Assembly (NCBI RefSeq): GCF_900112285.1
Contig: NZ_FOKZ01000002.1
Span: 62,001-126,000 of the forward strand
Direction of reading: 5' to 3'
From: Polaromonas sp. OV174
Lineage (GTDB): Bacteria; Pseudomonadota; Gammaproteobacteria; Burkholderiales; Burkholderiaceae_C
Length of the DNA stretch: 64,000 nt
The notes below the pieces were generated by a model. It was given only the letters and a program-made list of their open reading frames with translations. It had not been told where the DNA came from and did no database searches. Positions 34,082 through 42,926 of this stretch are shown piece after piece (the first letter of the stretch is position 1; each line of letters begins with the position of its first letter). Both the position numbers and the translations under genes were made by a program.

Positions 34082-36426
34082 TGACAGCCACGCGTCGCCG
34101 CCGCATCACCATGATCGCGCTATGGCTGGCGTTCCTGCTGGCCTGCGGCGCCATCATCGGCCGCACGCAGTTCACCACGGATCTATCGGCATTTCTGCCG
34201 CGCACCCCCACGCCGGAGCAACAACTGCTGATGGATCAGTTGCGTGACGGCCTGGCCTCACGCCTGATCCTGGTGGGCATTGAAGGCACCGATGCGCCCA
34301 GCCGCGCCGCGCTGTCCAAGCAAATTTCCCAGCGCCTGCGTGCCGATCCGGCCTTTGCCAGCGTCAATAATGGCGAACCGGTCAATGCCGAGCGCGACCG
34401 TGCTTTTCTGTTCAACCACCGCTATCTATTGAGCCCTGCGGTGACACCCGAACGTTTCACGGCAGACGGTTTGCACGCCGCCTTGAGCGACAGCATAGAT
34501 TTGCTGGCCTCGCCCGCCGGACTGCTGGTCAAGACCATGCTGCCGCGCGACCCGACGGGTGAAATGGTGCAATTGCTCGAGCAACTCAACAGTGGCAGTC
34601 AGCCCAAACTGGTAGACGGCGCCTGGGCCTCACGCGATGGCCAGCGCGCCTTGATGCTGCTGCAAACGCGCGCCGCAGGCTCAGACACCGACGCCCAGCA
34701 AAGCGCCATGGCCGCCATACGGCAAGCCTTTGAAACAGCCCCCGGCGCCACCGCTTCCGCCAAATTGCTGATGACCGGCCCCGGCGTGTTTTCGGTCACT
34801 TCACGCGACACCATCAAGAACCAGGTCAGCCGCTTGTCCTTGATCAGCGTCGTGCTGATTGCCAGCTTGCTGCTACTGGTTTACCGCTCCTTCACCGCAC
34901 TCGCCCTGGGCTATTTGCCCGTCATCAGTGGTGTGCTGGCAGGCATCGCCGCCGTCAGCCTTGGCTTTGGTTCGGTGCATGGCATCACGCTGGGATTTGG
35001 CACTGCGTTGATCGGCGAAGCGGTGGACTATTCCATTTATCTGTTCATGCAATCCGGGCAAGGCAGCGCAGGCCAGCAGCATTGGGTCAAGCGCTTTTGG
35101 CCCACCATCAGGCTTGGTGTGCTGACCTCCATCGCCGGGTTTGCTTCACTGCTGCTGTCCGGCTTTCCGGGCCTGGCACAGCTTGGCCTGTATTCGATTG
35201 CCGGCTTGATCGCCGCAGCTGCCGTTACCCGTTACGTATTGCCTCATCTCTTGCCGGCACAGTTTCGCATTCATGATGTCTCGGCTGTCGGTAGCGTACT
35301 GGCCCGCCTGGTGCGGCGTGCCTCGGTACTGCGCTGGCCCGCCGCCATCGTGCTGTTGGCGGCTGCGGCCACCCTGATCCACCTTCGCGCCAACTTGCTG
35401 GACGACAGGATTTCCGCCTTGAGTCCGGTATCGCAGGCCGATGTGGCGCTAGACGAGCGCCTGCGCGCCGACATGGGGGCGCCCGATGTGCGTTATCTGG
35501 TGGTCGTTTCCGGCTCCAGCCGGGAGGCCGTCTTAGGCACCTCCGAACAGGTTTCCGAGCTGCTGCAAACGCAGGTCGAACAAGGCGAAATCGCCGGCTT
35601 TGAAAGCCCCAGCCGCTACCTGCCCAGCACGGCGACGCAGCGCGCCCGACAGGCCAGCCTGCCACCTCCCGCGGCACTAAGGGCAGAGCTCGCGCAAGCG
35701 GTTCAGGGCCTGCCGATCAACGCCGAACGCCTCACCCCCTTTCTGGCCGATGTGGATGCGGCCCGCAACCAGCCCCTGCTGCAAGCCACGGATCTTGAAA
35801 AAACCTCCATGGCCATGGCCCTGGATGCCTTGCTGATTCAGCAAGGCCAGCAATGGCGGGCCTTGCTACCACTGACCGCGCCTGCAGGCGGCAACATCAA
35901 TGCCAGCCACCTTCACGACGCGCTCGGCACCCTCCAGTTGCCCAATGTTCTGTTCGTGGATATGAAGGCCGAGTCAAATCGCCTGTACTCCGGCTATCTG
36001 CATGAAGCCGTCCTGCTCTCGCTGGGCGGCGTGCTGGTGATCGTCGCGCTGCTGCTGCTGGTTTTTCGCTCACCCCTGCGCGTGCTCCGGGTCATCGCAC
36101 CGCTGCTGGCTGCGGTCATCACCGTTACCGCGGGGCTGGCCGTGCTCGGCCAGCCTTTGATTATTTTGCATCTGGTGGGCCTGCTGCTAGTGGTTGCCGT
36201 GGGCTCAAACTACGCCTTGTTCTTTGATCGACCTGATCCGACAACGCCCATCCCGCCCACCACACTGGTTTCCATGCTGTTTGCCAATCTCACCACAGTG
36301 ACCGGTTTTGGTCTGCTGGCATTTTCCAATGTCTCCATACTGCAAGCCATGGGCGTGACCGTGGCGCCTGGCGTTATTCTGGCGCTGATGTATTCCGCCA
36401 TTTTTTCAAAGCAAACCCATGTCTGA
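34078..36426 (+). CDS. MMPL/RND-type lipid exporter
   Basis: 782 residues from a GTG overlapping the previous stop; an ATG at 34081 is one codon later. Two six-helix membrane bundles flank two periplasmic domains: the first starts 'ITMIALWLAFLLACGAIIGRTQFTTDLSAFLPRTPTPEQQLL', the second is near 640-770. The SSD/MMPL region with 'GFGTALIGEAVDYSIYLF' is visible. It is a proton-driven exporter, here presumably for the aryl-lipid product. Overlaps the deacetylase gene by 8 bases. Confidence 0.87.
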   Translation: MMTATRRRRITMIALWLAFLLACGAIIGRTQFTTDLSAFLPRTPTPEQQLLMDQLRDGLASRLILVGIEGTDAPSRAALSKQISQRLRADPAFASVNNGEPVNAERDRAFLFNHRYLLSPAVTPERFTADGLHAALSDSIDLLASPAGLLVKTMLPRDPTGEMVQLLEQLNSGSQPKLVDGAWASRDGQRALMLLQTRAAGSDTDAQQSAMAAIRQAFETAPGATASAKLLMTGPGVFSVTSRDTIKNQVSRLSLISVVLIASLLLLVYRSFTALALGYLPVISGVLAGIAAVSLGFGSVHGITLGFGTALIGEAVDYSIYLFMQSGQGSAGQQHWVKRFWPTIRLGVLTSIAGFASLLLSGFPGLAQLGLYSIAGLIAAAAVTRYVLPHLLPAQFRIHDVSAVGSVLARLVRRASVLRWPAAIVLLAAAATLIHLRANLLDDRISALSPVSQADVALDERLRADMGAPDVRYLVVVSGSSREAVLGTSEQVSELLQTQVEQGEIAGFESPSRYLPSTATQRARQASLPPPAALRAELAQAVQGLPINAERLTPFLADVDAARNQPLLQATDLEKTSMAMALDALLIQQGQQWRALLPLTAPAGGNINASHLHDALGTLQLPNVLFVDMKAESNRLYSGYLHEAVLLSLGGVLVIVALLLLVFRSPLRVLRVIAPLLAAVITVTAGLAVLGQPLIILHLVGLLLVVAVGSNYALFFDRPDPTTPIPPTTLVSMLFANLTTVTGFGLLAFSNVSILQAMGVTVAPGVILALMYSAIFSKQTHV

Positions 36427-37222
36427 TTCACGCTGGCGACCGACTGTCTTGGTGCAGGCATCCGTCGCGCTGCATCTGCTGGCCTTGCTGGCGCTCCTCG
36501 CGGCACCCGGCCAATGGCCCTGGGTACTGGCTGTATTGGTGCTCAACCACCTGCTCATCGCCGCCACCGGACTATGGCCACGCAGCCACTGGTTGGGTTC
36601 AAACTGGACACGGCTGCCGGCCGCGGCCACGGCCAGACGTGAAGTTGCCCTGACCATCGATGACGGCCCCGACCCTGAGGTCACCCCGCAAGTCCTGGAT
36701 CTGCTGGACCGCTATGCGGTCAAAGCCACCTTCTTTTGCATTGGCGAGAAGGTCTTGCGCCACCCGGATTTGTGCCGAGAAATCGTGCGCCGCGGCCATG
36801 CCGTGGAAAACCACAGCCAGCATCATCGCCATCATTTCTCATTAATGGGCTCGCGCGGCATGACACGCGAAATAGCCGCCGCACAGGACACGCTGACGGC
36901 GGTTTCAGGCCAACGGCCACTGTTCTTTCGCGCCCCGGCCGGCTTGCGCAACCCATTTCTCGATCCGGTGCTGCATCGACTCGGACTGCAACTGGCCAGC
37001 TGGTCGGTGCGCGGTTTCGATACCCGGATAGGCGACGCCGCACGCGTCAAAGCCAAGCTGCTGACTGGCCTGAACGCGGGCGCCATCCTGCTCTTGCATG
37101 ACGGCAATGCCGCCCGCAGCGCCACTGGCAAGCCGGTCATTCTTGAAGTCCTGCCCGAATTGCTGGACTCCGTGGCGGCAGCCCAACTGCATACCGTAAC
37201 CCTCAGGCAGGCACTGGCATGA
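36419..37222 (+). CDS. Polysaccharide deacetylase (NodB family), membrane-anchored
   Basis: 267 residues: two N-terminal membrane helices (about 9-50), then a NodB homology domain with 'ALTIDDGPDPEVTPQVLDLL' (catalytic D-D), 'RRGHAVENHSQHHRH' (HxxxH-type metal site) and 'FFRAPAGLRNP'. It would remove acetyl groups from a glycan or glycolipid at the outer face of the inner membrane. This is not a standard aryl polyene gene; its 8-base overlap with the exporter shows it belongs to the operon. Confidence 0.82.
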   Translation: MSDSRWRPTVLVQASVALHLLALLALLAAPGQWPWVLAVLVLNHLLIAATGLWPRSHWLGSNWTRLPAAATARREVALTIDDGPDPEVTPQVLDLLDRYAVKATFFCIGEKVLRHPDLCREIVRRGHAVENHSQHHRHHFSLMGSRGMTREIAAAQDTLTAVSGQRPLFFRAPAGLRNPFLDPVLHRLGLQLASWSVRGFDTRIGDAARVKAKLLTGLNAGAILLLHDGNAARSATGKPVILEVLPELLDSVAAAQLHTVTLRQALA

Positions 37223-37917
37223 ACAACTCACCGGCCCGTCATGACCCCTGGTACCGGCAAGCCGCCAAGCTCATGCCCAGGCACTTCTATCTGAAAAGCC
37301 TAGGAACCATGCTGTTCATCAGCCTGTTTTTCGGCGTCTACTTTTATTTGCTCAAATACCCGGCCTACCCGACCACGCTGATGCCAGTCACCTGGCTGGA
37401 CCACCTGATCGGCTTTCAGCCGCTGGCGCTGCCCGTGTACCTGTCGCTATGGGTTTACGTTTCCCTGCCGCCCTTGTTTTTGGCGAGCAAGCGGGAGCTC
37501 TATGCCTATGGTCTGGCGATGACCCTGACCTGCCTGATAGGGCTGGGTATTTTTTATCTCTGGCCCACCGCCGCACCCGCCGCTGACATCGACTGGGCCC
37601 TGTATCCCGGCATGGATTTTCTGAAAAACATGGATGCCTCGGGCAATGCCTTCCCCTCTTTGCATGTTGCCACCGCGGTGTTTTCTGGCATCTGGTTACA
37701 TCACTTACTACACCGTTTGAGCGGACCACTCTGGCTGCTCACCTTCAACGGAGCATGGTGTGTTGGCATCGTCTACTCCACCCTGGCCATACGCCAGCAT
37801 GTCGCCGTAGACATGTGGGCGGGCCTGGTGCTGGGAGGGGTTGCAGCCTATCTCTCCTTGCGTCAGCACCGGCGCACCAAGATGTCAATGACGGTGCCAA
37901 ACGCGCCCTCGATCTGA
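37219..37917 (+). CDS. PAP2-family lipid phosphatase
   Basis: 232 residues with about six membrane segments. The phosphatase signatures 'FPSLHVATAVFSG' (motif 2) and 'LAIRQHVAVDMWAG' (motif 3, R-x-H...D) are present; motif 1 is weak. It likely removes phosphate from an isoprenyl or lipid phosphate. Such a phosphatase, the deacetylase and the distal glycosyltransferase suggest that the cluster product carries a sugar. Overlaps the deacetylase by 4 bases and closes the nine-gene run. Confidence 0.8.
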   Translation: MNNSPARHDPWYRQAAKLMPRHFYLKSLGTMLFISLFFGVYFYLLKYPAYPTTLMPVTWLDHLIGFQPLALPVYLSLWVYVSLPPLFLASKRELYAYGLAMTLTCLIGLGIFYLWPTAAPAADIDWALYPGMDFLKNMDASGNAFPSLHVATAVFSGIWLHHLLHRLSGPLWLLTFNGAWCVGIVYSTLAIRQHVAVDMWAGLVLGGVAAYLSLRQHRRTKMSMTVPNAPSI

Positions 37918-37973
37918 CCTGGACCGACCGCCTGCTTTTGCTAAAGTAGCTTTTTATTTAGATTGGTTTTCCT

Positions 37974-39179
37974 CTGTACCCGCTCTGGCTTTCCCATTTC
38001 ACCGCGACCAGCGCCATCGGTCATGGTCTCCAGCCCACCCTGGACGCGCTACGCCAGCAGCGTGGTGGCCTGGCGTCCTGTGCCTTTGACACCGTGGATC
38101 TGGCCACTTTTATTGGCGAGGTGGCTGGCGTGGATGAGGTGCAGCTTCCCGCGCATCTGTCCGACTTTGATTGCCGCAACAACCGGCTCGCGCTGCTGGG
38201 TCTGATGCAAGATGGTTTTGCGCAAGCCGTCAACGCTGCCAGCCAGAAATATGGGGCGCAACGCGTCGGCGTTTTTATCGGCACCAGCACCTCCGGCATC
38301 TTACAAACCGAGTTGGCCTACCGCCGGCGCGACCCCGCAAGCGCTGCACTGCCTGCCGATTTTGTTTATGGCGGCACGCACAACACCTTTTCCGTCGCCG
38401 ATTTCGCGCGTCGCTATTTCAAGCTGACCGGTCCGGCCGTCGTGGTCTCATCGGCCTGCTCCTCCAGCGCCAAGGTATTTGCCTCGGCCCGCCGCATGAT
38501 TGCCGCGGGACTGATAGACGCGGCGCTGGTAGGCGGCGTCGATTCGCTGTGTCTGACAACCTTGTACGGCTTCAACTCCCTGGGACTGATTTCAGCCCAG
38601 CCCTGCCGCCCCTTCGACGTCGCACGCGATGGCATTTCCATCGGTGAGGCCGCAGCGTTCGCTCTGCTGGAGCGTCGGCCCGAGCAGACCGATGAAAATA
38701 CCGTGCTGCTATTGGGCGTGGGCGAGTCCAGTGACGCCTATCACATGTCCTCGCCCCATCCCGAGGGCCTGGGCGCACGCATGGCCATGCAGGAGGCCTT
38801 GCGAATGGCGGGTCTGAACGCGGCCGATATCGATTACATCAACCTGCATGGCACAGCCACCCCCAGCAACGATGCGGCCGAGGCCAAGGCCGTCGCAGCG
38901 CTGTTCGGCTCAGGCACGCCCTGCAGTTCCACCAAGGGGGCGACCGGGCACACGCTGGGTGCCGCAGGCAGCCTGGAGGCCGTGATCTGTGCGCTGGCAT
39001 TGCAGCATGGCCTGCTACCCGGTGGCGTGAATACGCAGCAGCCCGATTCGACGCTGCCGCTCGACTACTTGCTGAAAAATCGCGAGCAAGCGGTCTCGTA
39101 TGTGCTCAGCAATTCGTTTGGCTTTGGCGGCACCAACTGCAGCCTGGTGTTTGGACGCGACAAGAGTGAAGGCTACTAA
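37974..39179 (+). CDS. Beta-ketoacyl-ACP synthase (KS), aryl-polyene type; irregular start
   Basis: About 401 residues if read from the CTG at 37974. All catalytic residues are present: Cys in 'SSACSSSAK' (C162), His in 'NLHGTATPSND' (H292) and His in 'KGATGHTLGAAG' (H326). The frame is open from 37962 and its first residues, 'LYPLWLSHFTATSAIGHGL', are clear KS N-terminus, but this part has no ATG, GTG or TTG. The first such codon (GTG at 38094) would remove about 40 conserved residues. Either a CTG/ATT start is used or the start has been altered. It pairs with the KS-like protein that follows. Confidence 0.8.
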   Translation: MYPLWLSHFTATSAIGHGLQPTLDALRQQRGGLASCAFDTVDLATFIGEVAGVDEVQLPAHLSDFDCRNNRLALLGLMQDGFAQAVNAASQKYGAQRVGVFIGTSTSGILQTELAYRRRDPASAALPADFVYGGTHNTFSVADFARRYFKLTGPAVVVSSACSSSAKVFASARRMIAAGLIDAALVGGVDSLCLTTLYGFNSLGLISAQPCRPFDVARDGISIGEAAAFALLERRPEQTDENTVLLLGVGESSDAYHMSSPHPEGLGARMAMQEALRMAGLNAADIDYINLHGTATPSNDAAEAKAVAALFGSGTPCSSTKGATGHTLGAAGSLEAVICALALQHGLLPGGVNTQQPDSTLPLDYLLKNREQAVSYVLSNSFGFGGTNCSLVFGRDKSEGY

Positions 39180-39180
39180 C

Positions 39181-39978
39181 ATGCAAGCACTCACCGCCTA
39201 CATCGACGGCATAGGTCTGCTTGGGCCTGGCTTGAATGGCTGGCCCGACAGCCTGGCCCTGCTCACCGGGCAGCAGCCCTACCAAAGCAGCCCGACCGTG
39301 TTGCCGGCGCCACTGAGCCTGCCGGCGGCAGAACGCCGACGCAGCAGCGGCATTGTCAAGCTCACGCTGGCCACCGGTCTCGAGGCGGTGGCAGCCGCCG
39401 GACTGGATGCCGCCCAGTTGCCCAGCGTGTTTTCCGCCTCCAGCGGCGATGGTTATAACTGCCACGAAATCTGCCAGATGCTGGCCTCCGACGATAGACA
39501 GATATCGCCGACCCGTTTCCACAACTCGGTGCATAACGCAGCCGCAGGCTACTGGAGCATTGCCACCGGCGCGACGAGCCCATCGTCGGTGTTGTGCGCG
39601 TTTGACGCCAGCTTCGGCGCCGGCCTGCTGGAGGCACTGGCCCAGGTCGTCGTCGACAACAGGCCTAGTCTGCTGCTGGCCTGCGACACCCCATATCCCG
39701 AGCCCCTGCACAGCTGCCGCCCCATACCGGATGCATTCGGTGTGGCCCTGGTGCTGGCGCCCCGGCGCAGTGCGCAATCCCTGGCGAGCATCAGCGTCAG
39801 CCTGAGCGATGCGGCTGCGGAGCGACTTGACGACGACGCGCTGGAAGCCTTGCGCATCGGCATTCCCGCAGCCCGCAGCCTGCCCCTGCTGCGTCGCCTC
39901 GCGCAGCGTCAATCAAGCGCCGTGGTGCTGGACTATCTCGACGGCACGCGCCTGGCGGTGAACATTTCCTTATGCTAG
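39181..39978 (+). CDS. KS-like protein without active-site Cys (chain-length-factor-like)
   Basis: 265 residues, about the N-terminal two thirds of a ketoacyl synthase. At the position of the nucleophile it reads 'SVLCAFDASFGAGLLEAL' instead of A-C-S-S; no HGT or GH catalytic histidines follow. Such partners of an active KS resemble the KS-beta (CLF) subunits of type II polyketide systems and of aryl polyene heterodimers. It starts 1 base after the KS stop and overlaps the dehydratase gene by 7 bases, supporting a complex. Confidence 0.75.
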   Translation: MQALTAYIDGIGLLGPGLNGWPDSLALLTGQQPYQSSPTVLPAPLSLPAAERRRSSGIVKLTLATGLEAVAAAGLDAAQLPSVFSASSGDGYNCHEICQMLASDDRQISPTRFHNSVHNAAAGYWSIATGATSPSSVLCAFDASFGAGLLEALAQVVVDNRPSLLLACDTPYPEPLHSCRPIPDAFGVALVLAPRRSAQSLASISVSLSDAAAERLDDDALEALRIGIPAARSLPLLRRLAQRQSSAVVLDYLDGTRLAVNISLC

Positions 39979-40439
39979 ATCACAGCTGGATTGCCGACCA
40001 TATCCCGCATCAGGGCAGCATGTGCTTGCTCGATCAGGTTGTGCACTGGGATGAACAGCGTATCGAGTGTCGCGCCAGCAGCCACCGCAGCACAGACAAC
40101 CCGCTGCGCTCACACCAGCAATTGGGCGCCGCCTGCGGCATTGAATATGCGGCGCAAGCCATGGCGGTGCATGGCGCACTATTGGCACCGGCCAACAGCC
40201 CTCGCCCGCGCGCCGGTTTTCTTGTGAGTGTGCGCGGCACCAAGCTGCACGTACCACGGCTGGACGACCTAGCCGCCGACCTGGACATTGAGGCGGTATG
40301 CCTGAGCAGCAACCAGGGGCATATCCTGTACCAATTCAGCCTGCATGCGGCCGGCCGCCTGCTGCTCGATGGCCGAGCTGCCGTGGTCGTGAACGCCGAC
40401 GGCATGCTCCCCCTAGCCCCTTCAGGAGAGACCCCATGA
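39972..40439 (+). CDS. Hotdog dehydratase, ApeI/FabA-FabZ-like (second)
   Basis: 155 residues. 'WIADHIPHQGSMCLLDQVVHWDEQRIECRASSH' and 'LGAACGIEYAAQAMAVHG' correspond to the hotdog His region and the Glu helix of the thioester dehydratases in aryl polyene loci. It works with the KR and KS to give alternating double bonds. It overlaps the KS-like gene by 7 bases and fabG by 4 bases. Confidence 0.82.
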   Translation: MLDHSWIADHIPHQGSMCLLDQVVHWDEQRIECRASSHRSTDNPLRSHQQLGAACGIEYAAQAMAVHGALLAPANSPRPRAGFLVSVRGTKLHVPRLDDLAADLDIEAVCLSSNQGHILYQFSLHAAGRLLLDGRAAVVVNADGMLPLAPSGETP

Positions 40440-41155
40440 AACACGCCTTGGTCACAGGCGGCAGCGGCGGCATAGGCGCGGCCATTTGCCGCCGTTTGGC
40501 GGCCGATGGTTGTCATGTACTGATCCACGCCAACCGCGGCGTGGACGCGGCGCAAATGCTAGCGGATGAGATTGGCGCCCAGGGCGGCAGCGCCCAGGTG
40601 CTCGTGTTTGATGTGACGGACAAACAGGCGGTGGCTGACGCACTGCAGCCACTGCTGGAGCATGCCCCGATTCAGATTCTGGTCAACAACGCGGGCATCC
40701 ATGACGACGCCGTTTTCCCAGGCATGCGTGACGAACAGTGGCATCGTGTGATTGACGTGTCGCTGCATGGTTTCTTCAACGTTACCCAGCCCTTGATGAT
40801 GCCGATGATACGCACGCGCTGGGGCCGCATCATCAACATCACCTCGGTGGCCGGCGTTACCGGCAACCACGGCCAGGTGAACTACTCGGCGGCCAAGGGC
40901 GCACTGCATTCGGCCACCAAGTCGCTCTCACTGGAAGTCGCCAGCCGCGGCATCACCGTCAATGCCGTGGCGCCCGGCATCATCAGCACGCCCATGAGCC
41001 AGGACAGCTTTGACGCACCCACGATCGCCCGTCTGGTGCCCATGAAACGCGCCGGCCAGCCCGAGGAAGTCGCCGACCTGGTCAGTTTCCTGGCGTCGGA
41101 GCGCGCGGCCTATATCAGTGGCCAGGTCATTTCTATCAATGGCGGAATGATCTAA
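40436..41155 (+). CDS. fabG: 3-oxoacyl-ACP reductase (FabG/ApeQ-like SDR)
   Basis: 239 residues from the ATG behind CAGGAGAG. NADPH site 'VTGGSGGIGAAICRRL' (6-21), 'NNAGIHDDAVF' and catalytic 'S...Y-SAAK' ('NITSVAGVTGNHGQVNYSAAKGA'). It reduces the beta-keto group formed by the KS. It ends the plus-strand run; a repeat block follows. The open frame upstream of 40436 is a shadow of the dehydratase gene. Confidence 0.9.
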   Translation: MKHALVTGGSGGIGAAICRRLAADGCHVLIHANRGVDAAQMLADEIGAQGGSAQVLVFDVTDKQAVADALQPLLEHAPIQILVNNAGIHDDAVFPGMRDEQWHRVIDVSLHGFFNVTQPLMMPMIRTRWGRIINITSVAGVTGNHGQVNYSAAKGALHSATKSLSLEVASRGITVNAVAPGIISTPMSQDSFDAPTIARLVPMKRAGQPEEVADLVSFLASERAAYISGQVISINGGMI

Positions 41156-41160
41156 AAAAT

Positions 41161-41223
41161 GGCCCCCACGTTCGCTCGCTTCGCGTAGCTCTCTGCCCCC
41201 CGAGGGGGCCGCTGCGCCTGCGG
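41161..41223. repeat. Intergenic GC repeat with hairpin ('CCCCGAGGGGGCC' type)
   Basis: GGCCCCCACGTTCGCTCGCT ... CTCTGCCCCCCGAGGGGGCC ... contains GGCCCCC and GGGGGCC arms enclosing about 36 bases plus a tight CCCCCCGAGGGGG hairpin. Similar sequence is a common dispersed element in Comamonadaceae. It may end transcription between the convergent fabG and glycosyltransferase genes. The next 70 bases show no gene. Confidence 0.6.
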
Positions 41224-41292
41224 ACTTGTAAAGCCAGATCCGCGACCCCTGCTTGAAAAGCGGGCAGCACGCTTCGCTTAGCACTCTGGCCG

Positions 41293-42072
41293 CTATCCGC
41301 CTCTGATACGCCGCACCAGCAGCACCGGCAAACGCAAAATAAAACCCAGCAACAAGCGAGAGTGCATCCAGGTCAGCAAGAGGTTGTCGCGCAGGTAGTT
41401 GAAGTGCGATACGCCGCCTTCGTCGGGACGGAAATATTTGACGGTGGCCGGAATGTTGACCGGCTTGACGCCAAGCCAGCACATGCGCACGACGGCCTCG
41501 GGGTCAAAATCGAAACGGCGCATCCAACGCTGGTCATGCATGACGCGCCGCAGCGGCTCAATCGGGTAGACGCGAAAACCGAACAGAGAGTCGCCAATGC
41601 CGGCCCAAAGCGTTTCGAGGTTGGCCCACCAGTTGGACAACTTGCGTCCGTTGACTCGCAAGCGCGGCGCATCGGCAGCAAACACAGGCATGCCCAGCAC
41701 CATGGTCGCCGGCTGGCTGGCAGAAGCCGCCATGAAGTCGGGAATCAGTTGGGCCGGATGCTGGCCGTCCGAGTCCATGGTCAGCACATGCGTAAAGCCC
41801 TGCGCGGCGGCCAGGTCCAGCCCTTGCAGCACGGCGGCCCCTTTTCCGACGTTGTGCGGTAGCACCAACACGCGCAGGCCATCATCCTGAAGCGCCATGG
41901 CCTGCAGCCTTTCGGCGCTGTCGTCGGTGCTGCCATCCACGACCACCCAGACCGGCGTCCACTGCGCGCGCGCCGAGCGCACGGTGTCATACACCTTGGG
42001 GCCGGGGTTGTAGCTGGGAATCAGTACAAGATGCGTGCGGGATGCACTGGGTAAAGAGGTATTCATCGACAT
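41293..42072 (-). CDS. Glycosyltransferase family 2
   Basis: 259 residues. GT-A fold motifs 'VLIPSYNPGPKVYDTVRSA', 'VWVVVDGSTDDSAERLQ' and the metal-binding 'TMDSDGQHPAQLI' are present, and a C-terminal hydrophobic helix ('LLLGFILRLPVLLVRRI') anchors it to the membrane. Dolichol-phosphate-mannose-synthase-like relatives occur in aryl polyene loci. It faces the plus-strand operon and shares a strand with the acyltransferase 38 bases upstream, so both are probably transcribed together. Confidence 0.82.
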   Translation of the reverse strand: MSMNTSLPSASRTHLVLIPSYNPGPKVYDTVRSARAQWTPVWVVVDGSTDDSAERLQAMALQDDGLRVLVLPHNVGKGAAVLQGLDLAAAQGFTHVLTMDSDGQHPAQLIPDFMAASASQPATMVLGMPVFAADAPRLRVNGRKLSNWWANLETLWAGIGDSLFGFRVYPIEPLRRVMHDQRWMRRFDFDPEAVVRMCWLGVKPVNIPATVKYFRPDEGGVSHFNYLRDNLLLTWMHSRLLLGFILRLPVLLVRRIRGG

Positions 42073-42110
42073 GGGATTCAGGCAAGATAAAAAACAGCGC
42101 GCGGGGCCAC

Positions 42111-42926
42111 TCAGGCCGGCGGCACCGACGCGGGGAAGCGGGGCAGCTGCGCATGCGCCAGCTCGGACTGAAAGTACTGATCCAGCTCGCGGGTGAAACG
42201 GGCGGTATCCTGGGGAGGTGCAAAGCGCCGGCCAAGACGTAGGCAGTAGGTGACGGGCATTTTCGGCGCCCGCCAGACTGACCAGCCTTTGCCAAGAAAA
42301 CCCGAGTTGGTTTCAATAAAAACCGTCTGCACCGGCACGCCCGCATATTTGGCAATCAGGCCGGTCGTTCCCTGCATGGGGCCAACCGGAAATCGGGTCG
42401 TACGCGTGCCCTCGGGAAACAGCAGCAAATGGCTACCCTGGCGCAGATCGGCAACCGCCAATTGCACCATGGTGCGCAGCGGCGTGTTGCGGATGTAGCC
42501 CACCAGCCTGGCACCAACACCAAAAAAAACACTGTTGACGATCTCGGCTTTCATGATGCAAGCCGTATCGGGCAGACGCGACACGATCATGATGGCATCG
42601 AGCAGCGAAGGATGGTTGGGCGCGATGATCAGGGCCGGCCCGTGGCGCAATGCATCGAGCTCGCTCAGATCAAAGCGGCAAGCGCCCATAAGCAGCAAAA
42701 AACGCAAGTAAGCCCGAAAAGTCGTGGCGATCAGCTTGCGCCCCAATCGCTTGCTCAACACCCGGGGCAGCATCACGCGCATCGGGAAAGCCAGCAAGCC
42801 AACAACAAGGCAAACCAAACCCAGCGCCAGATAGCCCAGATACAGCCTGAGGGTTTCATGCAGGGCAGCACGACTCTCAGTCTGTGCAACAGGCTCATTT
42901 AAAACGGCGTTCGGCTTGTTTTCCAT
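42111..42926 (-). CDS. 1-acylglycerol-3-phosphate acyltransferase family protein
   Basis: 271 residues. A membrane segment near 27-50 precedes the PlsC motifs 'APNHPSLLDAIMI' (NH-x4-D), 'LLLFPEGTRTTRF' and 'VQTVFIETN'. PlsC-type acyltransferases in aryl polyene loci are thought to attach chains to the lipid anchor. It is the first gene of the minus-strand pair. A 354-base gap separates it from the divergent FUSC gene, enough for a promoter of its own. Confidence 0.82.
   Translation of the reverse strand: MENKPNAVLNEPVAQTESRAALHETLRLYLGYLALGLVCLVVGLLAFPMRVMLPRVLSKRLGRKLIATTFRAYLRFLLLMGACRFDLSELDALRHGPALIIAPNHPSLLDAIMIVSRLPDTACIMKAEIVNSVFFGVGARLVGYIRNTPLRTMVQLAVADLRQGSHLLLFPEGTRTTRFPVGPMQGTTGLIAKYAGVPVQTVFIETNSGFLGKGWSVWRAPKMPVTYCLRLGRRFAPPQDTARFTRELDQYFQSELAHAQLPRFPASVPPA

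Noticed and set aside
37963..38205. 80-residue frame over the KS start
   Set aside because: It has no KS-like sequence; the adjacent frame has a clear KS N-terminus. It may only signal a frame change at the start.
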